From Candidatus Latescibacterota bacterium (GTDB lineage: Bacteria > Latescibacterota > MVCY01): DNA of 5,423 nt. Positions within the stretch are counted from its first letter, which is position 1, and every line of letters begins with the position of its first letter. Below are positions 1 through 5,102 of the stretch, one piece after another. The position numbers and the translations under genes were made by a program. The notes beneath the pieces are model-generated. The model was not told the DNA's origin. It made no database searches and saw only the letters and a list, made by a program, of their open reading frames with translations. The stretch spans positions 1-5,423 of the forward strand of contig DAOWIT010000068.1 in assembly GCA_030640765.1 (NCBI GenBank), written 5' to 3'.

Positions 1-320
1 GCTCCTAATCTCTCTTGCACAATACAACCAGTAGCGGGAAAGGGCATATCTGGAGTGACAGTGGCTATTAAGATGTGGTCAATTGCCTTTGGTTTTATCC
101 CTGCGTCTTTCAGCGCCTTCTGGGCAGCTTCGAAAGCCATCGTTGCACTGGTGGTCTTTGCATCGGCGATGTGTCTCCGCTCAATCCCGGTTCTCACTCT
201 GATCCACTCATCGGAGGTATCCACCATCTTCTCTAAGTCAAAGTTCGTCAGGATCTTTTCGGGAACTGCCGATCCAGTACCCACAATCTGTGCTCTCTTA
301 GAATTGCTCCCTTCAGGCAT
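1..320 (-). CDS. fabH: Beta-ketoacyl-ACP synthase III (FabH), N-terminal part, 3' end cut by window edge
   Basis: FabH condenses acetyl-CoA (or another short acyl-CoA) with malonyl-ACP in the cytoplasm to start each fatty-acid chain. Translating the minus strand from the ATG at 318-320 gives 106 complete residues with no stop before the window edge, about one third of the usual length of about 320-330 residues. Visible family features are the N-terminal strand with IVGTGSAVPE (residues 12-21), the stretch TSDEWIRVRTGIERRHIA (35-52) that is highly typical of FabH, and FPATGCIVQERLGA near the end, where Cys99 aligns with the catalytic cysteine that carries the acyl group. The His and Asn of the catalytic triad would lie outside the window. 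The start is supported by AAGGGG at 327-332, 6 bases upstream. It follows plsX after a 137-base gap filled by an inverted-repeat element. The plsX-fabH order is standard. Confidence 0.95.
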   Translation of the reverse strand, partial: MPEGSNSKRAQIVGTGSAVPEKILTNFDLEKMVDTSDEWIRVRTGIERRHIADAKTTSATMAFEAAQKALKDAGIKPKAIDHILIATVTPDMPFPATGCIVQERLG

Positions 321-349
321 TTGTTTCCCCTTAAAGGCAATATAAGGAC

Positions 350-448
350 TCTGCCACAAAGGCACAAAGGCACAAAGAAATCTAATGGAATCAAAGGATT
401 TGTTATTTTAATCTCAGTGTCTTAGTGTCTTGGTGTCTTTGTGGCAGA
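350..448. repeat. Inverted-repeat element with 8-base tandem repeats in both arms
   Basis: The arms at 350-377 and 421-448 are reverse complements: the outer 12 bases (TCTGCCACAAAG) match perfectly and 24 of 28 positions match overall. The four mismatches fall at regular 4-base intervals (362, 366, 370, 374). Each arm is itself an 8-base tandem repeat: GCACAAAG units on the left, and GTGTCTTA, GTGTCTTG, GTGTCTTT on the right. A 43-base AT-rich loop (378-420) lies between them. The element fills most of the plsX-fabH gap, starting 9 bases after the plsX stop and ending 17 bases before the fabH ribosome binding site, so its transcript would form a long hairpin between the two genes. I saw no convincing target-site duplication and no ORF. 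It may be a non-autonomous dispersed repeat, an mRNA processing or stability hairpin, or both. It lacks a U-run directly after the stem, so it is not a standard terminator. Confidence 0.85.
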
Positions 449-457
449 ACTGGTCTT

Positions 458-1441
458 CTATCTTAGCTGGTTTTTGATGCACTCATTGATTTGGTCTTGC
501 ACCAGTCTTTGAGCGACTTTTATCGCGTTTCTAATAGCCTTGATCGAAGAACTTCCATGGCAGATAATAGTGACTCCCTGTACTCCTAACAGAGGGGCAC
601 CGCCGTATTCCTCATAGTTCAATTCCTGCTTTAACTTAGTAAAGGCTGATTTAAGAAAGTAAGTGCCTATTCTGCCAAATGGATTGGTTCTAGTGCTTGT
701 ATCTATGGTAGAAAAGACCATATCAAAGATGCTCTCCGTGAATTTCAAGATGACGTTGCCGACAAAACCATCGCATACAACCACATCTACTGTACCCCTG
801 AGCACATCTCCTCCTTCAATATTTCCGATGAAATTGAGGTCAGACTCAGAGAGCAGTCGGTGGGTTTCGAGAGTGAGATTATTACCTTTCGAGCTTTCTT
901 CTCCGATACTCAACAATCCAACTTTAGGTTTTTCAATTCCAAAAATGTGATTTACATAGAGACTGCCCATGATCCCGAACTGTAACAGGTTTTCTGCCTT
1001 ACAGTCAGCATTGGCCCCGGCGTCTAAAACTGTACAGATGCCCGTCTTACTGGGAAATGGCGAGGCTATGGCGGGCCGACTTACCCCCTCTATTGCTCCC
1101 AGGGTTAATAGTGAAGAGACCACTACTGCCCCTGTATTTCCAGCGCTGATAAAGGCGTCTACCTCTCCTTGTTTCTGAAGGCGAGTGGCTACAGCTATAG
1201 AGGAGTTTTTTTTTCTTCTTAATACCGAGGTAGGGGAGTCGTGCATCTCCACTTTTTCCGGGGCATGGATAACAGAGAGACCAGGCGGCCGTTTTGAAGG
1301 AAGCCTGCCCTCCAGAAGATCCTTATCTCCTACCAACAGAATCTCCAGATTGTCTCTATTGCTTTGGAGTACCTGAACAGCCGCCTCTACCAGGATATTG
1401 GGGGCATTATCTCCCCCCATTGCATCTAAAGCGATTCTCAT
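458..1441 (-). CDS. plsX: Phosphate acyltransferase PlsX
   Basis: PlsX converts acyl-ACP and phosphate into acyl-phosphate, the donor that PlsY uses to acylate glycerol-3-phosphate. It is a soluble, membrane-associated first step of phospholipid synthesis. The protein has 327 residues, within the normal family range. It opens with the family signature MRIALDAMGGDNAP (1-14). Other conserved blocks are SAGNTGA (99-105), LDAGAN (139-144), GLLSIGEE with KGN (175-187), GNIEGGD (206-212), VVVCDGFVGNV (220-230) and YGGAPLLG near residues 279-286. All expected blocks are present, so it looks intact. The ATG start has GGGAG at 1447-1451, 5 bases upstream. It follows rpmF by 32 bases, the classic rpmF-plsX-fabH arrangement. 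One oddity is a run of nine A in the mRNA (window 1206-1214), which encodes Lys-Lys in the conserved RRKKNSS segment. Confidence 0.97.
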   Translation of the reverse strand: MRIALDAMGGDNAPNILVEAAVQVLQSNRDNLEILLVGDKDLLEGRLPSKRPPGLSVIHAPEKVEMHDSPTSVLRRKKNSSIAVATRLQKQGEVDAFISAGNTGAVVVSSLLTLGAIEGVSRPAIASPFPSKTGICTVLDAGANADCKAENLLQFGIMGSLYVNHIFGIEKPKVGLLSIGEESSKGNNLTLETHRLLSESDLNFIGNIEGGDVLRGTVDVVVCDGFVGNVILKFTESIFDMVFSTIDTSTRTNPFGRIGTYFLKSAFTKLKQELNYEEYGGAPLLGVQGVTIICHGSSSIKAIRNAIKVAQRLVQDQINECIKNQLR

Positions 1442-1473
1442 TCTTTCTCCCGAAATCTCTCAATCAATGGAGC

Positions 1474-1656
1474 TTAACCTTCTTTAATTGCAATCACTTC
1501 CTGTTCTTTGTAGTAACCGCAGTTGGGACATACTCTATGAGACAATTTAGGTTGGCTGCAATGAGGGCAGCTCACTACATTCGGAGCTGTCAGTTTCCAA
1601 TGGCTTCTCTTCTTATCTCTTCTGGATTTTGATACCTTTCTCTTGGGAAGTGCCAA
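1474..1656 (-). CDS. rpmF: 50S ribosomal protein L32 (zinc-ribbon form), TTG start
   Basis: L32 is a small protein of the large ribosomal subunit. This 60-residue product has the standard L32 N-terminus MALPKRKVSKSRRDKKR, rich in basic residues for rRNA contact. It also has a four-cysteine zinc ribbon, CPHC at 30-33 and CPNC at 43-46, so it is the C+ (zinc-binding) form rather than the zinc-free paralogue found in some bacteria. The length is typical. The initiation codon is TTG (1654-1656). It is chosen because the following residues match the conserved L32 start exactly and a strong ribosome binding site lies just upstream. The gene sits 34 bases after the DUF177 gene and 32 bases before plsX, and is presumably co-transcribed with both. 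Confidence 0.97.
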   Translation of the reverse strand: MALPKRKVSKSRRDKKRSHWKLTAPNVVSCPHCSQPKLSHRVCPNCGYYKEQEVIAIKEG

Positions 1657-1663
1657 TTTAAAA

Positions 1664-1671
1664 CTCCCTTC
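1664..1671 (-). promoter_or_regulatory. Ribosome binding site supporting the rpmF TTG start
   Basis: The minus strand reads GAAGGGAG here, followed by a 7-base spacer (TTTTAAA) and then TTG at 1656-1654. The good Shine-Dalgarno match and normal spacing fix the rare TTG as the rpmF start, in agreement with the L32 N-terminal sequence. Confidence 0.8.
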
Positions 1672-1690
1672 TAATAGATTGGTTTTTTAG

Positions 1691-2209
1691 TTAATCGAAG
1701 CTCAAGCTACGGAGTTCAGAAAACTTGGAGGAGAAAACCTTCTGGCGGCAGCCACACTCTCCTTTATTCAGGTCCTGTCCGCATATCGGACACAAGCCTT
1801 TGCACCTTTCTGTACAAAGAGGTTTTATCGGAATAGCCAACAGAAGGGTTTCCCTCACTCGATCGTGCAGATCGATAACCTCCCCCTTATATTCGAAGGT
1901 TATTAGATCTTCTTCGGAGAGCTCAATCTTGGGCTTTTCTCCTGTTACAGCCCTTGTGGAAAATATCAACTCGAATCCCGACTGTAAGTCTGTCTGGAAG
2001 GATTCCAGGCAGCGGGCACATTTCATCGTCACCGTGGTGGAGACGGTGCCAGTGAGGAAAAAGGTTTCTGAATCTTTTATTATTTGCAGTTGGGTGAAAA
2101 TCGCGGTCAGGTAGATGATCTCTGTCGCTTCCAGATTCAATTCAGAGGCAGAATTGTTGAAATTGAATCGATTAACCCCCTCAGAGAGCTGTTTCAAATA
2201 TATTTTCAT
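1691..2209 (-). CDS. DUF177 / YceD family protein, cysteine-rich C-terminus
   Basis: The product has 172 residues, a usual length for DUF177 (YceD) proteins. These are encoded directly upstream of rpmF in many bacteria and, from work on bacterial and plant members, are linked to 23S rRNA accumulation or large-subunit assembly. Two cysteine-bearing segments identify the family: MKCARCLESF (62-71; Cys64, Cys67), and a C-terminal cluster with Cys132, Cys136, Cys140, Cys143, Cys152 and Cys154, including CKGLCPICGQDLN. The paired cysteines suggest metal (zinc) binding, which is inference. The acidic stretch ELSEEDLITFEYKGEVIDL (96-114) is also typical. Its ATG overlaps the TGA stop of the upstream flavoenzyme subunit (ATGA, 2206-2209). 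No clear separate ribosome binding site is visible, so translation is probably coupled. Exact biochemical activity is unknown. Confidence 0.92.
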   Translation of the reverse strand: MKIYLKQLSEGVNRFNFNNSASELNLEATEIIYLTAIFTQLQIIKDSETFFLTGTVSTTVTMKCARCLESFQTDLQSGFELIFSTRAVTGEKPKIELSEEDLITFEYKGEVIDLHDRVRETLLLAIPIKPLCTERCKGLCPICGQDLNKGECGCRQKVFSSKFSELRSLSFD

Positions 2210-3624
2210 CTTCGCTTGCGCCGTTGATCAGAGAGATATTTGTGTATGGCCAAGGCTGCTTTTCTCCCTGCTCCCATAGCTGAGATTACTGTAGCAGAGC
2301 CGGTTACGATGTCTCCACCGGCAAATACCCCCTGTTTGCTTGTCTGTCCAGTTGCTTCAGAGGCGATAATGTAACCCCGCTGGTTTCTGTTCAGGTCTGG
2401 GGTGGTGGAGGGGATGATAGGGTTAACATCTGTGCCAATGGCTACTATTACAGTATCAACTTCGAGGGTGTGTTCTGAACGTAGCAGAGGGAGAGGGCGC
2501 CTTCTACCCGATTTGTCTGGTTTACCAAGCTCCATTTGTACGCATTCTATCGCCTTCACCCAACCTTCCTCATCGCCAATGATCCTGACTGGAGTGCTCA
2601 AGAATATGAACTCAACGTCCTCTTCTTGCGCGTTTTCTATCTCTTCAGCCCGGGCAGGCATCTCTGTCCTTGAGCGTCGGTAGATATTAAATACCTTCTC
2701 AGCGCCCAATCTTAAGGCAGTTCTGGCTGAGTCCATCGCCACATTGCCTCCCCCGATAACTGCCACTCTGCGTCCAGATTTGATCGGGGTGTCATATTCT
2801 GGGAAAAGATAGGCCCTCATCAAATTAGTGCGGGTCAGATATTCGTTAGCAGAGTAGACGCCGTTGAGGTTTTCCCCTGGAATATGCATAAAGCGAGGCA
2901 ATCCGGCCCCGCTTCCTATGAATACAGCATTAAACCCATTCTGGAGGAGTTCGTCAACAGTGTACACCTTCCCAATTACCATATTGGTCTTCATCTGAAT
3001 GCCCAGCCTGCTGATAGAATCGATCTCTTGCTGAACAATTGCCTTGGGGAGGCGAAACTCTGGAATACCGTAGACTAAGACCCCGCCAGGTTTGTGAAAT
3101 CCCTCAAATATAGTGACCTTGTACCCCATTTTCGCCAAGTCCCAAGCCGTTGTTAATCCCGCTGGCCCAGAACCCACTACCGCCACCCTCTGGCCATTGG
3201 ACTCGGCAACCTTATCTACTTTAATCGTTCCCTTCTTTAGGACGTAATCGGCGACAAATCGCTCCAATCGTCCGATTGCCACCGGCTTTTTCCGTTTCCC
3301 CGGCACGCACAACTTCTCACATTGGCTCTCTTGGGGACATACCCGGCCGCAAATAGCGGGCAAGCCGTTAGTCTCTCTAATCTTGTAAAACGCCTTTTCA
3401 AATTCTCCCTCTGTGATGAGTTTTATAAATCCAGGAATATCCACATTCACTGGGCAGCCAGAGATACAGAAGGGCTTCTTACATTGGAGACAGCGGCTTG
3501 CTTCCTTGACTGCCTGCTGGGCAGAATAGCCTAAGGCCACCTCATCGAAATTCTTCACCCTCAGCTTGCTATCTTGCTTGGGCATCGGTTCCCTGGCTGC
3601 AGGTATGCCGCTGTCTTTAGTCAA
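2206..3624 (-). CDS. NAD(P)-dependent FAD/[4Fe-4S] oxidoreductase large subunit (NfnB/SudA, GltA-like)
   Basis: This is the large subunit of an NfnAB/SudAB-type flavoenzyme, often annotated as the NADPH-dependent glutamate synthase small chain. The family includes NADH-dependent ferredoxin:NADP+ oxidoreductase (electron-bifurcating transhydrogenase) and sulfide dehydrogenase. Residue numbers below count from a GTG two codons upstream (3628-3630). An N-terminal iron-sulfur domain carries eight cysteines (47, 50, 55, 59, 94, 98, 104, 108) for two [4Fe-4S] clusters. GSGPAG (153-158) binds FAD, GGGNVAMD (293-300) binds NAD(P), YRRSRTEMPA (317-326) follows, and AGGD (437-440) is the second FAD motif. 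I prefer the TTG at 3622-3624 as start (472 residues), because AAGGAG overlaps the GTG and sits 5 bases before the TTG. It has its own promoter and overlaps DUF177 by 4 bases. Motifs alone cannot separate Nfn from Sud activity. A true glutamate synthase role is less likely because an NfnA-like partner lies next door. Confidence 0.93.
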   Translation of the reverse strand: MTKDSGIPAAREPMPKQDSKLRVKNFDEVALGYSAQQAVKEASRCLQCKKPFCISGCPVNVDIPGFIKLITEGEFEKAFYKIRETNGLPAICGRVCPQESQCEKLCVPGKRKKPVAIGRLERFVADYVLKKGTIKVDKVAESNGQRVAVVGSGPAGLTTAWDLAKMGYKVTIFEGFHKPGGVLVYGIPEFRLPKAIVQQEIDSISRLGIQMKTNMVIGKVYTVDELLQNGFNAVFIGSGAGLPRFMHIPGENLNGVYSANEYLTRTNLMRAYLFPEYDTPIKSGRRVAVIGGGNVAMDSARTALRLGAEKVFNIYRRSRTEMPARAEEIENAQEEDVEFIFLSTPVRIIGDEEGWVKAIECVQMELGKPDKSGRRRPLPLLRSEHTLEVDTVIVAIGTDVNPIIPSTTPDLNRNQRGYIIASEATGQTSKQGVFAGGDIVTGSATVISAMGAGRKAALAIHKYLSDQRRKRR

Positions 3625-3629
3625 AGTCA

Positions 3630-3635
3630 CTCCTT
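3630..3635 (-). promoter_or_regulatory. Shine-Dalgarno that decides the start of the large flavoenzyme subunit
   Basis: AAGGAG on the minus strand ends inside the upstream GTG codon (3628-3630), so it cannot serve that codon. It lies 5 bases before the in-frame TTG at 3622-3624, which is therefore the likelier initiation codon. No other good Shine-Dalgarno match lies upstream of the GTG. Confidence 0.65.
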
Positions 3636-3689
3636 AACACTAAAATAAACTCAAGTTAAATCACTCAGACCGTTTTGCTATTTCAGGTA

Positions 3690-3717
3690 AAAATATACAA
3701 ATTTGGAAAATTGTCAA
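3690..3717 (-). promoter_or_regulatory. Sigma70-like promoter for the large subunit-DUF177-rpmF-plsX-fabH block
   Basis: The minus strand has a perfect -35 hexamer TTGACA (3717-3712), a 16-base AT-rich spacer and TATTTT (3695-3690) as the -10, a 4 of 6 match. TATATT two bases earlier is an alternative, but its spacer would be only 14 bases. The predicted start of transcription is near 3683, leaving a 5' leader of roughly 58 bases. It sits in the longest gene-free gap of the window, in the right orientation to drive all five downstream genes. Confidence 0.6.
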
Positions 3718-3753
3718 GTCCAAAAGGTAGTCGCTAATCTATTTTGTGCGGAA

Positions 3754-3777
3754 ATAAAAACTTAAAGCGATAGCTTT
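3754..3777 (-). terminator. Weak possible hairpin terminator after the small flavoenzyme subunit
   Basis: About 37 bases past the stop of the small-subunit gene, the minus strand can form AAAGC-TATC-GCTTT (5-bp stem, 4-base loop; 3764-3777), followed by AAGTTTTTATTT. The stem is short and AT-rich and the T-tract is offset by three bases, so termination would be inefficient at best. Read on the plus strand, the same hairpin runs straight into T residues. It is listed because it lies between one block and the promoter of the next. Confidence 0.3.
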
Positions 3778-3813
3778 TTTCCTCCAATTCAACGGTGCCA
3801 GGAAACTCAAGGC

Positions 3814-4641
3814 CTATTTATCTGAATTCTCTTTTTCCAGGGCTATCTTCTCTTCTTGCAGATACATGCGTTGTCTTCGCAGCAGTTCCTCAAAATCCAC
3901 CTGATGGCCATCGAATTCAGGACCGTCAATACAGGCAAATTTGGTCTCTCCGGCCACTGTAACCCGGCAAGCGCCGCACATTCCAGTGCCATCCACCATA
4001 ATAGGATTCAAGCTGACAATAGTCTGGATGTCTTGTTTCTCGGTAATGCGACAGACAGCACTCATCATAGCCACCGGACCAACAGCCACTACTCGGTCTA
4101 TGTTCAATCCATCAGCCATCAATTTCTCTAAGGCATCGGTGACGAATCCATGCGTTCCATAGGAGCCATCATCGGTGGTCACCAGCAGCCGATCGCTGAT
4201 TTTCCTCATCTGCTCCTCCAGGATGAGCAGTTGTCTGTTTTTTGCGCCGATGATGGAGACCAATCGGTTGCCAGCGTTCTTCAATGCCTTAGCCACCGGG
4301 TAAACCATCGCAGTACCCACGCCGCCGCCGATACACACCACTGTCCCAAAATTCGTCACCTCGCTGGGATTGCCCAGAGGACCAGCGATATCCGTAATCT
4401 CTTCTCCTTTTTCCAAGCTCCCCAGTTTCTTGGTGGAATTGCCCACCTCCTGTAAAATGATGCTCAATGTGCCCTTTTCTTCATCCTGTTCCACCACAGT
4501 GAGGGGAATGCGCTCGCCTTTCTCACCGCAACGCACGATAACAAATTGTCCAGGCTTAACCTTCTGAGCAATCTCCGGTGCACTCAGTACTAACTGCTTA
4601 ATTTCCGGGGTTAGTTCCCTTTTTTCTGATATGTAAGCCAT
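3814..4641 (-). CDS. FAD/[2Fe-2S] oxidoreductase small subunit (NfnA/SudB, dihydroorotate dehydrogenase electron-transfer-like)
   Basis: This is the small partner of the NfnB/SudA-type subunit encoded next. In NfnAB it holds FAD, a [2Fe-2S] cluster and the NAD(H) site. The 275 residues match the usual size. An N-terminal FAD-binding barrel contains RIPLTVVE (44-51), where the Arg-x-x-Leu-Thr region contacts flavin. A Rossmann-like nucleotide domain has GGGVGTA (105-111) and VAVGPVAMM (185-193). The C-terminal cluster loop is MVDGTGMCGACRV (215-227) followed by ACIDGPEFDGHQVDF (236-250). Cys222, Cys225 and Cys237 are visible ligands. In characterised NfnA the fourth ligand is an aspartate, and Asp217 is the candidate here. 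The tail from about residue 250 is charged and probably helical. The ATG follows GGAGG by 4 bases. It lies 51 bases after ndk and 183 bases before its partner. PyrK-type function is less likely, because no dihydroorotate dehydrogenase gene is adjacent and the GPEFDGHQVDF ending is Nfn/Sud-like. Confidence 0.92.
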   Translation of the reverse strand: MAYISEKRELTPEIKQLVLSAPEIAQKVKPGQFVIVRCGEKGERIPLTVVEQDEEKGTLSIILQEVGNSTKKLGSLEKGEEITDIAGPLGNPSEVTNFGTVVCIGGGVGTAMVYPVAKALKNAGNRLVSIIGAKNRQLLILEEQMRKISDRLLVTTDDGSYGTHGFVTDALEKLMADGLNIDRVVAVGPVAMMSAVCRITEKQDIQTIVSLNPIMVDGTGMCGACRVTVAGETKFACIDGPEFDGHQVDFEELLRRQRMYLQEEKIALEKENSDK

Positions 4642-4692
4642 CTTCCCTCCCAGAGGCTCCAGGAAGTTAGTGTCTCTAATTATCTCTCAAAT

Positions 4693-5091
4693 TTAGGAGT
4701 TATTAAAGAAAAACTCTATCTCTTTCTTGGCGTTAGCCAGTGAATCTGATGCGTGAACAGCATTCTGAGTCTTGCTGGTACCATAACTCTCTCTTAGCGT
4801 GCCTTCTGCAGCTTCACTGGGGTCGGTTGCCCCCACTGTTTTTCTCAAATAACTTACTGCATCTCTTCTCTCTAACAGTGCTACCACTATTTGTCCTGAA
4901 TCCATAAATCGCAATAGATCGGCGAAAAACGGTTTGCCCTTATGCACTGCGTAGAATTCCTCTGCCTCTTGGGATGTAAGAGAGAGGGTTTTAGTCTGGC
5001 GAACTGCAAAGCCTTCCTGCTTAACCCTTCCTATGATCTCTTCTGCCTTGGCCACAGCATTGGGTTTAATAATCATTAAGGTCTGTTCCAT
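4693..5091 (-). CDS. ndk: Nucleoside diphosphate kinase
   Basis: Ndk transfers the gamma-phosphate of ATP to NDPs and dNDPs through a phospho-histidine intermediate and acts in the cytoplasm. The 132-residue product has the family N-terminus TLMIIKPNAVAK (4-15), YAVHKGKPFF (47-56), FMDSGQIVVALLE (62-74), GATDPSEAAEGTLRESYG (87-104) and the active-site block NAVHASDS (110-117), with His113 as the phosphorylated residue. It is somewhat shorter than the usual 135-150 residues: helix 1 appears about two residues shorter than in E. coli, and the C-terminal tail is trimmed right after EIEFFF. The usual HGSDS reads HASDS and the usual SGP reads SGQ, but all residues expected for catalysis seem to be present. 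The start has AAGGAAG at 5098-5104, 6 bases upstream and overlapping the rseP stop codon, so it is tightly packed with rseP and probably co-transcribed. Confidence 0.96.
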   Translation of the reverse strand: MEQTLMIIKPNAVAKAEEIIGRVKQEGFAVRQTKTLSLTSQEAEEFYAVHKGKPFFADLLRFMDSGQIVVALLERRDAVSYLRKTVGATDPSEAAEGTLRESYGTSKTQNAVHASDSLANAKKEIEFFFNNS

Positions 5092-5102
5092 TTGCCACTT
5101 CC

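Noticed and set aside
55..345. Plus-strand open frame of 96 codons at the left end
   Set aside because: It is antisense to fabH, whose minus-strand translation has clear FabH motifs including the catalytic cysteine. The plus-strand product shows no family features.
350..448. Short tandem repeats considered as a CRISPR array or a rho-independent terminator
   Set aside because: The 8-base units have no unique spacers, so it is not CRISPR. The hairpin has no T-run directly after the stem on either strand, and fabH follows it in the same direction, so a standard terminator is unlikely.
1294..2114. Longer plus-strand open frames, 1294-1632 and 1725-2114
   Set aside because: They run antisense to plsX/rpmF and DUF177 respectively, have no recognisable domains or convincing ribosome binding sites, and are explained as shadows of the real minus-strand genes.
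3631..3813. Possible small gene or riboswitch in the gap between the flavoenzyme subunits
   Set aside because: GGAGG at about 3781-3785 on the minus strand has no start codon at a suitable distance, no ORF of useful length follows, and I recognise no riboswitch core. Only the promoter and a weak hairpin are supported.
3856..4567. Several overlapping plus-strand open frames across the small flavoenzyme subunit
   Set aside because: They are low-complexity Ser/His/Pro-rich translations antisense to a well-supported gene, so they are shadows.
4642..4692. Possible hairpin (CCTC-TGG-GAGG) covering the ribosome binding site of the small flavoenzyme subunit
   Set aside because: The stem is only four pairs with a three-base loop, which is common by chance in GC-rich purine/pyrimidine stretches, so it is not enough to claim translational control.
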